NCBI RefSeq assembly: GCF_018446385.1
Contig: NW_024589898.1
Span: 248,001-312,000 of the forward strand
Direction: 5' to 3'
Length of the DNA stretch: 64,000 bases
Source of the DNA: Zingiber officinale
Taxonomy: Eukaryota > Streptophyta > Magnoliopsida > Zingiberales > Zingiberaceae
In this document: positions 1-11,210 of the stretch, one piece after another
How the letters are laid out: each line of letters opens with the position of its first letter
How positions within the stretch are numbered: position 1 is the first letter of the stretch
Position numbers and translations under genes: made by a program
Notes under the pieces: generated by a model
Told to the model about the DNA's origin: nothing
Database searches by the model: none
What the model saw: only the letters and a program-made list of their open reading frames with translations

Positions 1-1026
1 TTTATTGATTTCATCTAAATCTATTTCGTTATTTTTTGAATTCAACTTTATTTTAATGTTTGAATTAATTATTTCAGATTTAATTAATGTGTTTGAATTG
101 ATTTGGTTAATGTTTTGTTTGACCAAGTCATGGATGATGTCAATTTGATCAAAGTTTTGATTGATTTGATCAAAATCTAGATAGTATTCAAATTGATTTG
201 GTTATCATTTGAATTTTTAGAATTATTAATTATTTTCATATTTTCTGAATTTTTAAAATTAATTAGATTTATTTTATCAGGTAATATCCTAAGGATATTT
301 TTGCATGTATTGTCAAATATATTATTTTCACATATATTTTCAGAAATATCCAAATTAACATGCATATTTTTTAAATTACTACTAGCAGGGGTATTTTGGT
401 AAATATTACTAACCTTTAATGCATCCCCTAATTCGGTAGGCTCTTCCGTTGGATTTGACTCGAGTCTGGATTCAATTTTGACTTGATCGTCTAACTCCAA
501 TAGCTCCTTGTGAAGGTTGGTCAGGCAGGTGCAAAACTCGTGGAAATTCTTGACCTTTCATATCCTACAAGTAACTTTGTTAGGTAATAAATCTGAAACT
601 AACTTTATTACCTTTTGGTTTGCTTCGAGTTTTGTGTTGATCTTCTTAGTGTCATGCCACCATCGAAGTCGTTCATGAGGATAAAAGTTTTCATCTACAT
701 CCTCCATAGATTGAATTCATGTCTACTGTACATCTCATATGGAGGTGATTCATGAATGCTTCATCCTTCGACTTGAGCCATTAAGCACTAAAGATAGAAA
801 ACTAAAAAGAGGTGCAAAGACTTTGTCTTGGATTAGCAGTGTTAGAGAAAAAATATAGTATTTCACTAATTTTTTAAAGAATAAAAAAAAAATTATTTTA
901 AATTTTGATAAATGCGATATTTTGCAAATACTAACCAACGATGAAAAGATGAGAATGAATTTTTGAAAACTAATTTTGAAGGGAAAAAACGAAAGGCGTA
1001 ACAATTCAGAGCCCCCCCTTGCTCGA
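1..1026 (-). mobile_element. Gag-side internal remnant of a minus-strand LTR element (element A)
   Basis: This AT-rich stretch reads best on the minus strand. A gag-like start region lies near 785 and an open segment of about 107 residues covers 177-500, rich in Asn, Asp and Lys; I do not recognise a named domain in it. The link to an LTR element is positional: the same element's primer site (4499-4510) and LTR (from 4513) lie just beyond the hAT transposon that separates the two parts. It is broken, with several breaks. Family is probably Copia-like, judging from the primer site and LTR type, not from a visible pol. A poly-T/A-rich leader lies at about 840-1000. Confidence 0.45.
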
Positions 1027-1034
1027 TTGGTGGA

Positions 1035-4000
1035 CAAGGGCGGATGTACCGGGGCGGCGCCCCCCCCCCCTTGGCGGTGGAACAAAAAAAAAAAAATCGA
1101 GGCGCAGGCACTTATAGGCTGCAACAACCGGAGAAAAAACACAGCGTCGAGCGAAAAACGGAGAAAACGAAGAGTCAAAGCCAATTCGTTTTTTTTATTG
1201 TGAATCACCTTGACGCATTTCCCTATATAAAGCATATATAAAGGTTTATTTTTTATATTTTTATTTATCCCTCCTCCTTTTTTTTAATTGACACGTTTCC
1301 TCAGTTTATTTTTTATATTTGGAAACGTTTATTTTTTATATTTTTATTTATCTCTCACAAAACCTTGAACCTTGTGATATTTCTTGCCCTTTATTTTTTC
1401 TCTCTGCAGTGTCGATCGCCGACGACCGACCAAATAGCAAAGCTGAAAACCCTGCGCCCAGCGCCCAAATCTTTTTTCTCTCTGCTGATTGTCGATCAAA
1501 GGAGGAACCCTTCCTGATCCATCTTTTTGTGCCAAAGTCCAAAGGTGAAGCCTTCGGCGTTCATTCAGGTGCGGATTTTATTTTATTTTATTAATAATTG
1601 TTTGATTGTTTCTTGATAATGTATGTTAAATTAATTTTATTTTTTTAAAAGAATTGTGTCGATGAATGATGTTAAATAATTAAATTGTGTTATTGTTAAA
1701 TTGTTCACATTACTTTATGTTGATAATTTTTTCCTATACATTATAATTTGTAGAAAATGTTCAAATATTTTGCAAAGAGGCCTTGGAGTTCAATTGAATC
1801 GTCTAGTGTTCCGGATGAAGAGTCTACTCCTGCACCACAACCACCACCACCTCCTCCTCTTCCGTAAATTTTATTTGAAAATATTGAAAATCTGAGTAGT
1901 GAAGTAGAAATTGTTACTGATCCTGGTTTACGAAAATTGATTGAAGAGTATGATGTTGGTTCTAGAGATCGTATTCGAAAAGAATATGTTGTTATGAGCC
2001 CTTGTCAACCTCGAGGCCATAATTTTCCAAGAAAAAAAATGGGTAAAGACAATAGATGTTTCAGAGAGATTTGGTTTAAAGACCGTGATTGGTTGGAGTA
2101 TAGTGTTTCAAAGGATGCGGCCTTTTGTTTCTGGTGTTATCTTTTTAGACCTAGTAATATAGGGTTTGGAGGAGATGATGTGTTTACGAGATCTGGTTTC
2201 ATAAATTGGAAAAAAGCAATTGAAAAATTCAATGAGCATGTAGGTGGAGTTGGTAGTGCGCACAATGAGGTAAGAATACAGTTTGAGGGTTTCAAGAATC
2301 AAAGACAAAGTGTGGAGTATTCATTTTCATCAGGGAAACATGAGCTTGAAGTTTCTTATCACAAACGCTTGACTTCCATTTTAAAAGTAATTCGATTTTT
2401 GTTGTTACAATGATTGCCTTTTCAGGGACATGATGAGTCTTCGACATCATCCAATAGAGGAAATTTTTTAGAATTGCTCAAATGGTATAGCTCAGAGTGT
2501 CCAGAAGTTGCGGCAGTTGTTGGAATGAATGCACCTGGAAATAATCAAATGATTGCCCCAAAAATTCAGAAGCAATTGGTGAATGCTTGTGCAGTTGAGA
2601 CCACAAATGCTATTCTAGCTGATCTTAGAGATAGGTGGTTCACTTTACTACTTGATGATGCTCGTGACTGTTCAGTGAAAGAGCAAATGGCAGTTGTTAT
2701 TAGACGATATGTGAACAAATATGGAGAGGTGATTGAATGATTTATGGCCGTAGTTCATGTTGCAACAACTACAGCTGCTTGTTTGAAGGAGGCAATCGAC
2801 TCTTTATTTGCTAAGTATGGTTTGTCAGTGGCGAGATTGAGGGGTCAAGGATATGATGGTGCTTCAAATATGTCTGTAGAATTTAATGGCTTAAAGTCAC
2901 TGATAATGAAAGAAAATCCGTATACATTGTATGTTCATTGTTTTGCTCATCAACTCCAGCTAGTGGTTGTAACTGTTGCTCAAGAAAATCAATATGTTTG
3001 TGATTTCATGTGGATTGTTGGTTCGATTGTGAACATATCTGCATCATCTTGCAAAAGGGCCGACAAACTTCGACAACTTGAACATGACAGAAAAGTTAAA
3101 CTTCTTGAAAGAGGAGAGATTAGTTCTGGTAGAGGACTAAACCAAGAAACTAGTCTAGCTAGACCTGGAGATACACAACGGGGGTCTCATCATTCAACTT
3201 TATGTCATATTGAACAAATGTGGCCATCTGTTATAGAGGTTCTTCAAAATTTGATTGATGATGGTGATCGTTCTTCTAAGGGTTTAAGTAGAACTTTGGT
3301 TGAAAGAATGGAGAGGTATGAATTTGTGTTTATTCTACTATTGATGAAACGTATACTGGCAATCACAAATCATTTGTCAACCGTTCTACAAGAGAAAGAT
3401 CAAAATATTGTGAATGTGATGCGTTTGATCAATAATGTGAAATACAAATTACAAAAGTTGAGAGATTCTGGATGGGATATTTTACTTGAGGATGTGAAGA
3501 AATTTTGTAACACTCATTCCATTGAAATAATTAATATGACAGATAACATCAACAGCCGTAGTCGTTTGAAGAGAGATGGAAAAAATGTTAATTTTTATCA
3601 CTACTACCATGTTGAAATCTTTTGTGAGGTAATTTCATAATTCTTTTTTTGTTTACCATCAATTAAATTCTTTTAAACAGTAACATATTTATTAATTTTT
3701 ACTTTTGTTGTTTGATTTTTTAAATTGTAGGTTATCGAAATTATTCTACAGGAGATGGATAGTTGTTTCTCTGAAACAACTACAGATTTGTTGATTTATA
3801 TGTCATGCCTTGATCCTAGGAACTCGTTCTCTAGATTTGATGTACAGAAGTTAGTGCGTCTGACTCATTTTTATGAGGATGATTTTTCTTGGAATGAGCG
3901 TATGTTGGTTGAACAAGAGCTTGAAACATATATTGATGACGTCAGATCAGATGAACGGTTTGAAGGCATTTCAGATTTAGGAGCTCTTGCAAAGAAAATG

Positions 4001-4467
4001 ATTGAAACAATGAAGAACCGTATGTTTCCTTTAGTTTATCGGATGATTGAGCTAGCCTTACTTCTTCCAGTTGCTACTGCAACCGTTGAAAGAGTGTTTT
4101 CGGCAATGAATATTGTCAAAACAGATTTGCGAAACAGGATTGGAGATGAATGGATGAATGATAGTTTAGCAGTCTATATCGAGAAAGATGTTTTTAATAC
4201 TGTCGACAATGAGCCAATTTTACAGCGTTTTCATAACATGGAGTCTCGAAGAATGCAATTGTCACGTATTCGTTAGTAGACTGCTTTCATATTTTAATAT
4301 TATTGTATGAGTTTTTTTCATAATATTGTACTTTTTTCCTCCTGTATGCCTAGTTATTTAAAAAATATTTTTTTAATTATATAGAAGTTATTAACTGTTC
4401 AAAAAAAAATAGCCGTACTCAAGATTACGGCCGCCCCTCCATGATTGAATTCCTGGATCCGCCACTG
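1035..4467 (+). mobile_element. hAT-superfamily DNA transposon (TTF zinc-finger type), nearly complete, 3.4 kb
   Basis: Both ends are defined. The 8-bp target duplication TTGGTGGA is seen at 1027-1034 and 4468-4475, as expected of hAT elements. The ends are short imperfect inverted repeats: the left begins CAAGGGCGGAT and the reverse complement of the right begins CAGTGGCGGAT. A C-rich run sits inside the left end (1060-1070). The interior carries a transposase reading frame (1757-4276) preceded by about 700 bp of non-coding leader with long A and T runs. It sits in the leader of element A, 24 bp from that element's primer site, so it is younger than A. The transposase has in-frame stops, so the copy is not autonomous, but its ends look intact. 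Confidence 0.88.
1757..4276 (+). pseudogene. hAT transposase (TTF-type zinc finger, DUF4371, hAT dimerisation), with in-frame stops
   Basis: Start chosen at the ATG at 1757, just after a likely leader intron acceptor (TTGTAG). The frame runs to a phase-0 intron at 3629-3730 (GT-AG, 102 bp) and on to 4276, about 806 codons, the usual size of this family. Order: Pro-rich N-terminus; TTF zinc finger at residues about 90-155 with a CFWC cluster; RNase H-like transposase core (DUF4371) with the Asp of LLLDDARD near residue 300 and GYDGASNM further on; C-terminal hAT dimerisation segment with LLPVATATVERVFSAM. Three in-frame stops (1865, 2411, 2738) break an otherwise open frame, all compatible with point changes. 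It resembles zinc-finger MYM-type 1-like proteins often mis-annotated as host genes in plants. Confidence 0.87.
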
Positions 4468-5143
4468 TTGGTGGATGCACCAATTCAGAGCGGTACCCGC
4501 TTTGATACCACTTGTTGGATCATAATAACACTAGGGGGGGGGGGGGGGGAATAGCTAGCGATCGTCGAGAATTCGAAAATCGAATCGAGTATGCAGCAAA
4601 AAATTAAAAGGCACAACGCTAACACAAACTAGTTTTACTTGGTTCGGAGTCTTCGTCGACTCCTACTCCAAGGCTCGCACTCGTCGAGTGTTTTTGTTGG
4701 GCAATTCACTAGCAGTTCGAAGAATAATTACAAATGTAAGTACAAGAATTCTTTAAACAATATCGACAACAGGAACATAAACTCGAGTCGCAGGTTGTCG
4801 GAGAAGCCTCGCAGCATCGCAAGAGCAGTGCGCATTAGAGCAGCCGTAGAATAATTTGTTGTTCTTTGCTCTAGGTGATGACCTCCTTATTAGGAAGCTG
4901 GGGCACCCGGATCCCTATAATTTGTTGTTCTTTGCTACAGGTGGTGGACTCCTTATAATTTGTTGTGGAAGAAGATGTAGTGGAAAGAAAAGGGAGGTCT
5001 TCCAAGAGGTTAGGAGGTGACAGTGCCAAAAAAACTCTAGGTTAATAGGGAACCAAGAACTCTGTCAAAATTCACCTAAATCTTTGGGGACCTCCTCTTT
5101 ATCTAGAAATTCAATCCGTTAACCCATAAATGATAACAGATTG

Positions 5144-6545
5144 TGTAGGATCGAGACGCGCTAGAGGGGGGTGAATAACGCTTGTGACATTCATGTTCAT
5201 TTTTAAAACTTCGGAGAGAACGTAGCGGAATAAATAAAGAGACGAAAAGTCAATGCAAATAAATCCAAGATTTACTTGGTTCGGAGCCTATGATGACTCC
5301 TACTCTAAAAAAAAGGTAGATCCGCTACCTTAGCGGCCCCCCTAGTGTCGGCCTCACGGATATGGAGGGAGGTTCATGCAGGTACACAGGCCATAGGCGC
5401 ATGGAGGGGTAAACCCCAGGTCGTCAGTTCCTGAGAATCGGCCCCTGGCCATTACGCCAGAGATACCATGCGCCCACCGTCTGCGCTACGCCCTGGGGGC
5501 ATGACTCCTACTCTAAAGCCCACACATGAGAGTGCTTTCGATGAGAAATCATTAATCAATAGAAGAATACAAATACAACTTCGAATGATTACAAGTAATT
5601 TGAACAATAAAAATACCAACGACTTTGGAGAATGAAATCTTCAGCGTAGTCATCGTCGGAGCAGCTTTCGGGCATCACAGAAGCTTTTTTTGAGCAGCAC
5701 ATAAGAGAAGAACTTCTTTGGATTGCTGTTATTGAGCCATTGGTCGAAGCCTCTTTTTATAACCCATTTCAGGCGCCTAGAACCGCTCCAGGTGTCTGGA
5801 CCGTTGATGTGGGTTTGGCCAGTCATCGTGCTCCAACTCAACTTCGGGATAACTTTTCTGGTTTGGGTGCTCGGTCCAGCTCCGAATGCCTAGGCCGCTC
5901 GGGTACCTGCGGCACCCACTCGGGCGACACTGGTCCAGGCGCCTGGACTCTCATTTTTCACACTTCTCTTTCCTGCAAAAAAAAAAAAGAAGAGTTAGTT
6001 CAAACAAATAATATGTAAAGAACGATAAGATTTGACAACATTCGGACTGTCCAGTCCTAACTTTGAGTTTCGTTGAAACTTTAGGTTGGACCGACGCCTA
6101 CTATTCCCTCTTTGAGGAACGCGCCCTCACCTACTTCTCTTAGGAGAAATTATTTTTTATCAAAACGGTCATCTAGATCGCCTGGACTTTTATTTAGTGT
6201 TCGAGACTTTAGGACTTTATGCCGAACATCTGATCCACGATCCGTTCAGTCTCCCACCTGACGTCTGCGACCCCTAGGATTTTCACCTATAGTCCTCGAC
6301 TTTAGGATTTCGCCAAAGTCCTCGGCTCGCTAAAACTTTGCTCAATCTCCCTGACCATAACTTCGTTGTCTAACCGCAGCTAGGACTTTCCATCTACCTA
6401 ACCGCAACTACGACTTTCCTTTATCTAAGATTACTTAGAACTTTCCTACATATTTAGTTCAACTTATTAGATAATAAGATAACTTAACTTCCTTTTATTA
6501 TTATTAAAACATAGATTTAATTGTCTGATACTCCTTAAACCAACA
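5144..6545 (-). mobile_element. Solo LTR (family B), minus orientation
   Basis: A 1.4-kb LTR with TG...CA ends flanked by near-identical 5-bp duplications, GATTG (5139-5143) and GATTA (6546-6550), and no internal region: the product of LTR-LTR recombination. Read on the minus strand it has palindromic GGCGCC-type boxes (about 5770-5945), a TATA-like box near 5753-5764, the first arm of the conserved hairpin at 5275-5279 and the C-rich tract by the end at about 5157-5170. A SINE interrupts it at 5310-5500. It lies in the LTR of element A, so it is younger than A. The imperfect duplication suggests some age. Confidence 0.72.
5310..5500 (-). mobile_element. tRNA-derived SINE with 17-bp target duplication
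   Basis: The 17-bp direct repeat starting ATGACTCCTACTC flanks it exactly (5293-5309 and 5501-5517). Read on the minus strand the body starts GCCCCCAGGGCG, has an A-box-like TAGCGCAGACGG about 12 bases in, a B-box-like GGCCGATTCTC about 60 bases on, and ends in a T run just before the duplication, a 3' end known for several plant SINE families. Length 191 bp. The insertion falls in the stem-loop module of solo LTR B. I do not know the family name. Confidence 0.8.
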
Positions 6546-6672
6546 GATTAAACTAAAGGGTTACAAATATTGAACCTGGATTTAATAATCCGAAACCCAA
6601 TAAATATAAGAGATTTGGATTTCACATTTTCAACTTTCAAATAAATCTACTTAATAGGAATAATAAAATCCA

Positions 6673-8120
6673 ATCTCTACTAGATGTTCACGACTTTATC
6701 TTGCTCGTTCGAAATTACTAAGTTTTCTTGGAAAAATTTCATTTTATCCTCCGTACTTTTATCTAATTCTATCAAATTTAAATATCTCAGTCATGGTAAA
6801 TTTTCACTTCTTTCCGGTTCTCAGTTCCCCCTCTCCTCTTCTACCTCCAGAGAAAACAAAAGAATTTAGAAATCAGGAAAAAAATTTCACTGAGATCAAA
6901 TTTACTCTCTGCTAAAATTTACTCTCTTTTTTTTTTCAAACAAAACGCTGAAATCAAATATGAATCTACGCGTTCTGTTCTTTCCCTCTGTTCATGGCAG
7001 CAATATTTGGCAATATCCATATATGGCCGTGGACTGGATTCTTGCAGAGGTTTGGCCGTAGCAGAATCTCGGAATGATTGCTATCACTGTACTATATGTA
7101 TGCTACAAGGGGATTGCTGTGATTCCGCTGGCATTGTACTGCATCATATCTGTGATAATCTATGGAGTTTGGACTATCTCATTTAATGAAATGTGAAGGC
7201 TCTTGCTATTTTGTGCTGGGAAGTTTGTTCATTGATGAACATACCGTTTGTTTTCAGGATCCGTAGATAGATGACACTATAAAGTTCAAGAGAAACTATA
7301 GTTCAGCGATCTTCCTGTCAGAGGTCGAACAAGGTAGATGTCTATGAGATTGACGATGGAGGCTAGGAAAGTCGGCTGATGGCAATTGATCTCAAAGGGC
7401 TTGTAAAATTCTAATCGGCACATTTAACTTTTAGATTTACAAAGGATGTACTTAATTTTCAATGTTGTCCCTCCCACTAACCACTGTGTGGTATTGTTTT
7501 CCAAAAAAAATGATTAATGTCCGCTATCCACTAAGGACGATTTTTTTTAAATAATACATCATAATTTAGCCTAAAGTTTAGATTCTTAATTATCATTCGA
7601 GGATTTAATCATGACACTCTACCTTAACTCATAGGATTATATTCAAAGAATAACATGGTGCTGTTAGATTTCAAATAATATCATTGTGATATTAATTTTA
7701 GAATTTATGTAACACTAAAGTGGTGTTAAATTTTAAAATACAGCATCAGAATGCACCACCATACTGATACTGTTCTTGAAATGTAGCATCCCATGGTGTT
7801 CTTTAAATGTAATATTACAATGATCGATGTGAGACATAAAATAAAAAATAAATGTGTCTTTTGATTTTAGTAAAAATATAATTATATTTATTTCTATTGT
7901 TTTTTCATAATTTGTCCTTAACGTGAAGAGATATAAATTATATAATCAACTTATAATATATTACAAAATGATTAGGAGATGTAAGAAGTTTTTTCTTAAG
8001 TGCATATCTCCATCAAAAATTAATTTCTATCTCATTATAATAAATCTATGCTCCTCTAACTAATTAAACATTCTTTTAGGATAATAAATGAGGAGCAGAT
8101 CTCTTGGTCTTTTTTTTCAG
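6673..8120. other. Intergenic DNA without a recognised gene
   Basis: AT-rich DNA with no frame that resembles a known protein. 6950-7260 is slightly richer in GC and could be a decayed transcript fragment, but nothing supports this. 7620-7810 holds a loose internal likeness of short AT-rich phrases. No RNA gene seen. Confidence 0.4.
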
Positions 8121-8129
8121 ACTAAAGGA

Positions 8130-8425
8130 TAAATCACTCATAATTACGACAATATCGTGACCGTGATCCGATTGTAATTGGTTATGATCCCTTTTTGGAT
8201 TTACCACCCCTTCTAAATTATAATTTAGTTCGAAGAGGACAGTCGGAGGTCGTCCGGAGATGACCGGTGGCGGACAAATGACTAGGTTGCTGGACGCCGA
8301 GAGGATGACCTCCAGGAGGTCTCCAGATATTTTCTCTAAACTAAACTATAACCTAAAAGGAATGATAAATTTAGAAAAAATTATAATTAATTATGATCTC
8401 ATTATAATTATGAGTAGTCAGTAGT
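8130..8425. repeat. Foldback / MITE-like inverted repeat
   Basis: The two halves are long imperfect inverted copies. The left arm starts ACTCATAATTAC (about 8130) and runs through CTAAATTATAATTTAG (near 8212); the right arm, reverse-complemented, starts ACTCATAATTATAAT (about 8425) and runs through TTTTAGGTTATAGTTTAG. A GC-richer core at 8225-8330 separates them. No clear target duplication was found, so class is open; a non-autonomous DNA transposon is likeliest. Confidence 0.5.
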
Positions 8426-8450
8426 CCATCTTTTAATTGAAAAAAAAAAA

Positions 8451-8602
8451 CTCGGAGATCTGTTCTCCAACAGATGGACCGAGACATCTAGAAGTAAAAA
8501 AAACTAGGAGATTTGTTCTCCAACAGATGGACCGAGACATCTAGAAGTAAAAAAGACTAGGAGATCTGTTCTCCAACAGATGGATCGAGACATCTAAAAG
8601 TT
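8451..8602. repeat. Tandem repeat, 53-bp unit, about 2.9 copies
   Basis: Copies start at 8451, 8504 and 8557, an exact 53-bp period, with about 90% or better likeness. Each unit holds two overlapping dyads, GGAGATCTGTTCTCC and CTGTTCTCCAACAG, then GACATCTAGAAG and an A-rich tail. Confidence 0.9.
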
Positions 8603-8650
8603 AGGTGTGATTTTTAAGAAATTTGTAATTTTAAATGTCTTGGAAAGGTT

Positions 8651-8677
8651 AAATAATAATAATAATAATAATAATAA
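8651..8677. repeat. (AAT)n microsatellite
   Basis: Nine or so uninterrupted AAT units just downstream of the 53-bp tandem repeat. Confidence 0.9.
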
Positions 8678-8799
8678 AATAAGAAAGAATGGTCTTTTAG
8701 TCATAATTTTTTTAATCATTCTATTTCTTTACCCATGTAAACAAGAAAAGGTTTTTTTTTTTCCTGGAATTGATCGTCTCCCAAATTAGTCGATTAAAA

Positions 8800-9420
8800 A
8801 GTTAAAATTACTAAACAAAAATACTGTTTCCTTTTTTTGAATTTCTCCCTGAAAATTTCTTCCTGATCTCTACATATCTATTTCCATTCGCCATGGTAAA
8901 AAGAGCCTACGCTAATTTAGCAACCGTGTCAATGTGGGCAGCACTTTCGCTAACATGTACAACAAAACGCAGTAATTTAAAGTAAACTGATTCAATTGCT
9001 CTGCAAGAAAAACCAGGGAGCAGAAGTTGTTTGTGCTCTTCTACTTTTTGCTAAAACATTGTGAATGTATAAAAACTCTCACTAAAAAATAATAATGATT
9101 TAGAGAGGAAAATCTGAGACGAAAAATATTCATTTTAAAATTATAATAAATTTGGTGATAAAAATAAATCTCAACCTAAATTACCAACAAAATCTGCAAC
9201 AATCTAAAGATTAGAAGAATAAGTTAAATTTATATTATAGTAATTATAAATCGTAGTTATTATAGTAATTATGATTTTATAATTATTACAATATGAATAT
9301 ATATGGGAACATGATTGTACCTGTATGTAATTGTTATGGAATCATAACTATAATAATATGAGTATTTTTATTATATTAAATATATAATGTAATAATTACA
9401 AAATCATAGATGTTATAATA
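8800..9420. other. AT-rich intergenic DNA
   Basis: No gene or RNA recognised. 9220-9420 is very AT-rich with repeated TAATTAT words, like a decayed MITE, but no ends could be fixed. Confidence 0.4.
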
Positions 9421-9421
9421 T

Positions 9422-10790
9422 GAATGATACAAGCTGTTACAAACGAACTCAGGTATAATATGGTAGTCAAAGTCATGATACATAACAGTCAAAATCAAGG
9501 TGAGGTAGCGGTCCAAGTCAAGGAGGTGGCAGTCAAGAGGCCACTTGCAACAAGGCTTGGTTCCACGCCTAGCACTAAGCCCCTCAGTGTCAGGATGCTC
9601 GGCCAATAGATCAGTTTGACCAAAGGAACCTAGTGCTCCATGCCTATAGTAAGACGTTTAGTATATACCCGATCAGTCATCATCCGTTCGGGTTCAAGAG
9701 AGTCCCAACTGACTGTAGGGCCGACAAGAATAATATTCGGATAGGACCCAGGGACCTAACATCCCGCTCTATGTGCCTAGTATACAATGTGCTAATCTCG
9801 CAATCAGTCAAACATAAGGGTCTTCACTGTTTATTCTCTCATCCTCTTGTATATGGGAGGCCAGATAAACAACTGACTAGAGTTACAGGGCTCAGTATCC
9901 TTATCTTTGCCAAGCAAACATATAAGACAAATCTCAGAAAAAACCTGACTGGATTTCCAGAGTTCAAATATCACTTTGGGGACAAACCTTCCAGTATAAG
10001 GATGATTGGCTTAAAGTACCAGTCAGGCTTCTCAAGGGCTCAATTCTCTATTCTTCAGAAACAAGTATCCCTGCATATGGTCGGTTGATCTTAAAAATTG
10101 TCCAAACTAAGGGATTTTACTTTCCATTACTTCATTATCAGATCTCCAACATTACACAGTATATATCCGAGCGATCTTAAGGGTCGAACGTCCTACCATA
10201 CTCAGTACTATGCTCTTATGTATACACCCGATTGGCTAAATGTCCGGTCGAGATATCTTCGGGGACCAACCACATTGCCAGAGAATTGCAACAGTCCGTC
10301 AAAGAATACTTGTTAGAGAATATTCTTTTGTTATTACATAGACATTTAATATAACCTTCCTCGAAGGTGACTCTACATTTTTCATTAGTTGATACTTTAT
10401 GACGACATATTCTTTCAACTGTCTCATTAATGATGTCAGTTACAAAAAAGGTACACATGGGTAATGGAAGATTACTCGGATGGTGACTATACACCTCCCA
10501 AAATACATATTCTCTTATTTGATAACTTCTGACACCCAACATTCTCTACCACTTCATGATTGTGGATGTTATGAGAGGTGGTATATAAAGGGGGTCATCT
10601 CCGATGCCAAGGTACGCCTGAAGACGCTTTTGAGATGCTTTACACTTTAATACGCCTTGACACGCTCTGCTACATAGCTACTATTCAATTTCCCGCTCGG
10701 GCATTACACTGACTTGAGCATCAGAGGACCTTCGCCAGGGACCCCTATAAGGATTTAGAGCGCTAAACACGCAGAACGTGTAATGGAAAA
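9422..10790 (+). mobile_element. Probable Ty3-type LTR remnant
   Basis: Long non-coding sequence with the layout of a Tat-type Ty3 LTR: a start near TGATACAAGCTG, a dispersed set of CCGATC/CGGTCGG phrases, a strong TATA box at 10582-10590 (TATATAAAG), and downstream the phrase pattern CACTGACTTGAGCATC followed by a CCAGGGACCCC block, seen near U5 of this group. No gag or pol follows. Open frames in it (for example 9633-10088) resemble nothing and are taken as chance. Ends approximate; fossil. Confidence 0.5.
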
Positions 10791-11210
10791 ACTAACTAGA
10801 TGTTTTTAGAAGATCCATACGAAGAAGAAAACATATACTAAGTATGTTAAAAAGGAGTTTTACTTTTGTTACATAAACACGAACTCCTGACAACAAGGAT
10901 CTCAGCATGATCATGTGCCCGTGCCTCTATTGGTATCCACACGAACAAGCCTTCCGTTCATCTCACGAACTCACAAAGTGGAGAAGAATACCAACCAAGG
11001 TTGTGTTAGCAACCCTAAGGAAGATTTCAGTCAAAGGAAAGAAGAAGAAGAAGCTCTACTCAAAATGAGATAGAAAAGGCCTATAGGTCCCATCAACTGG
11101 CAAGAGAGACCCCTGTAAGGATCTAGAGTGCTAAACACACAAAAAATGCAACGAATAAACTAGCTAGATCTTTTCAGAAGATCCATACGAAGGAGAACAC
11201 ATATACTAAG
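10757..11210. repeat. Direct repeat of about 90 bp in an unclassified repeat region
   Basis: 10762-10850 and 11123-11210 share the order GAGCGCTAAACAC / GAGTGCTAAACAC, then CTAGAT, then AGAAGATCCATACGAAG, then CACATATACTAAG. The preceding phrase GACCCCTATAAGG / GACCCCTGTAAGG is also duplicated. The spacer looks like retroelement LTR sequence of unknown family. Confidence 0.6.

Larger units (their letters stand above)
4499..6672 (-). mobile_element. LTR of element A with adjacent primer site, interrupted by a solo LTR
   Basis: The reverse complement of a tRNA-iMet-type primer site lies at 4499-4510, followed by TGTTGG at 4513, the minus-strand LTR end. A 17-base G run (about 4533-4549) and the hairpin module (4638-4672) follow. 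The LTR seems to continue past the inserted solo LTR (5144-6545): the text at 4970-5138 and again at 6551-6672 resembles the Copia LTR at 51.4-51.8 kb (shared phrases such as GACAGTGCC/GACAGCGCC and CGAACCCAATAAG). The far end near 6672 is uncertain. Only fossil sequence; no coding part in the LTR. Confidence 0.55.

Noticed and set aside
1003-1012. AATTCAGAGC at 1003 and again near 4481 as target duplication of the hAT element
   Set aside because: The 8-bp TTGGTGGA directly adjoining CA...TG inverted ends at both sides fits hAT rules exactly; the other match is offset from any inverted end.
2384-2425. Intron in the hAT transposase (GTAATTCG...TTTTCAG)
   Set aside because: The codons through this stretch continue the conserved frame (IRFLLLQ on one side, FQGHDES on the other), so a point stop explains it better than a 40-base intron.
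9633-10088. 151-residue frame
   Set aside because: Lies inside LTR-like sequence with a downstream TATA box; resembles no protein.
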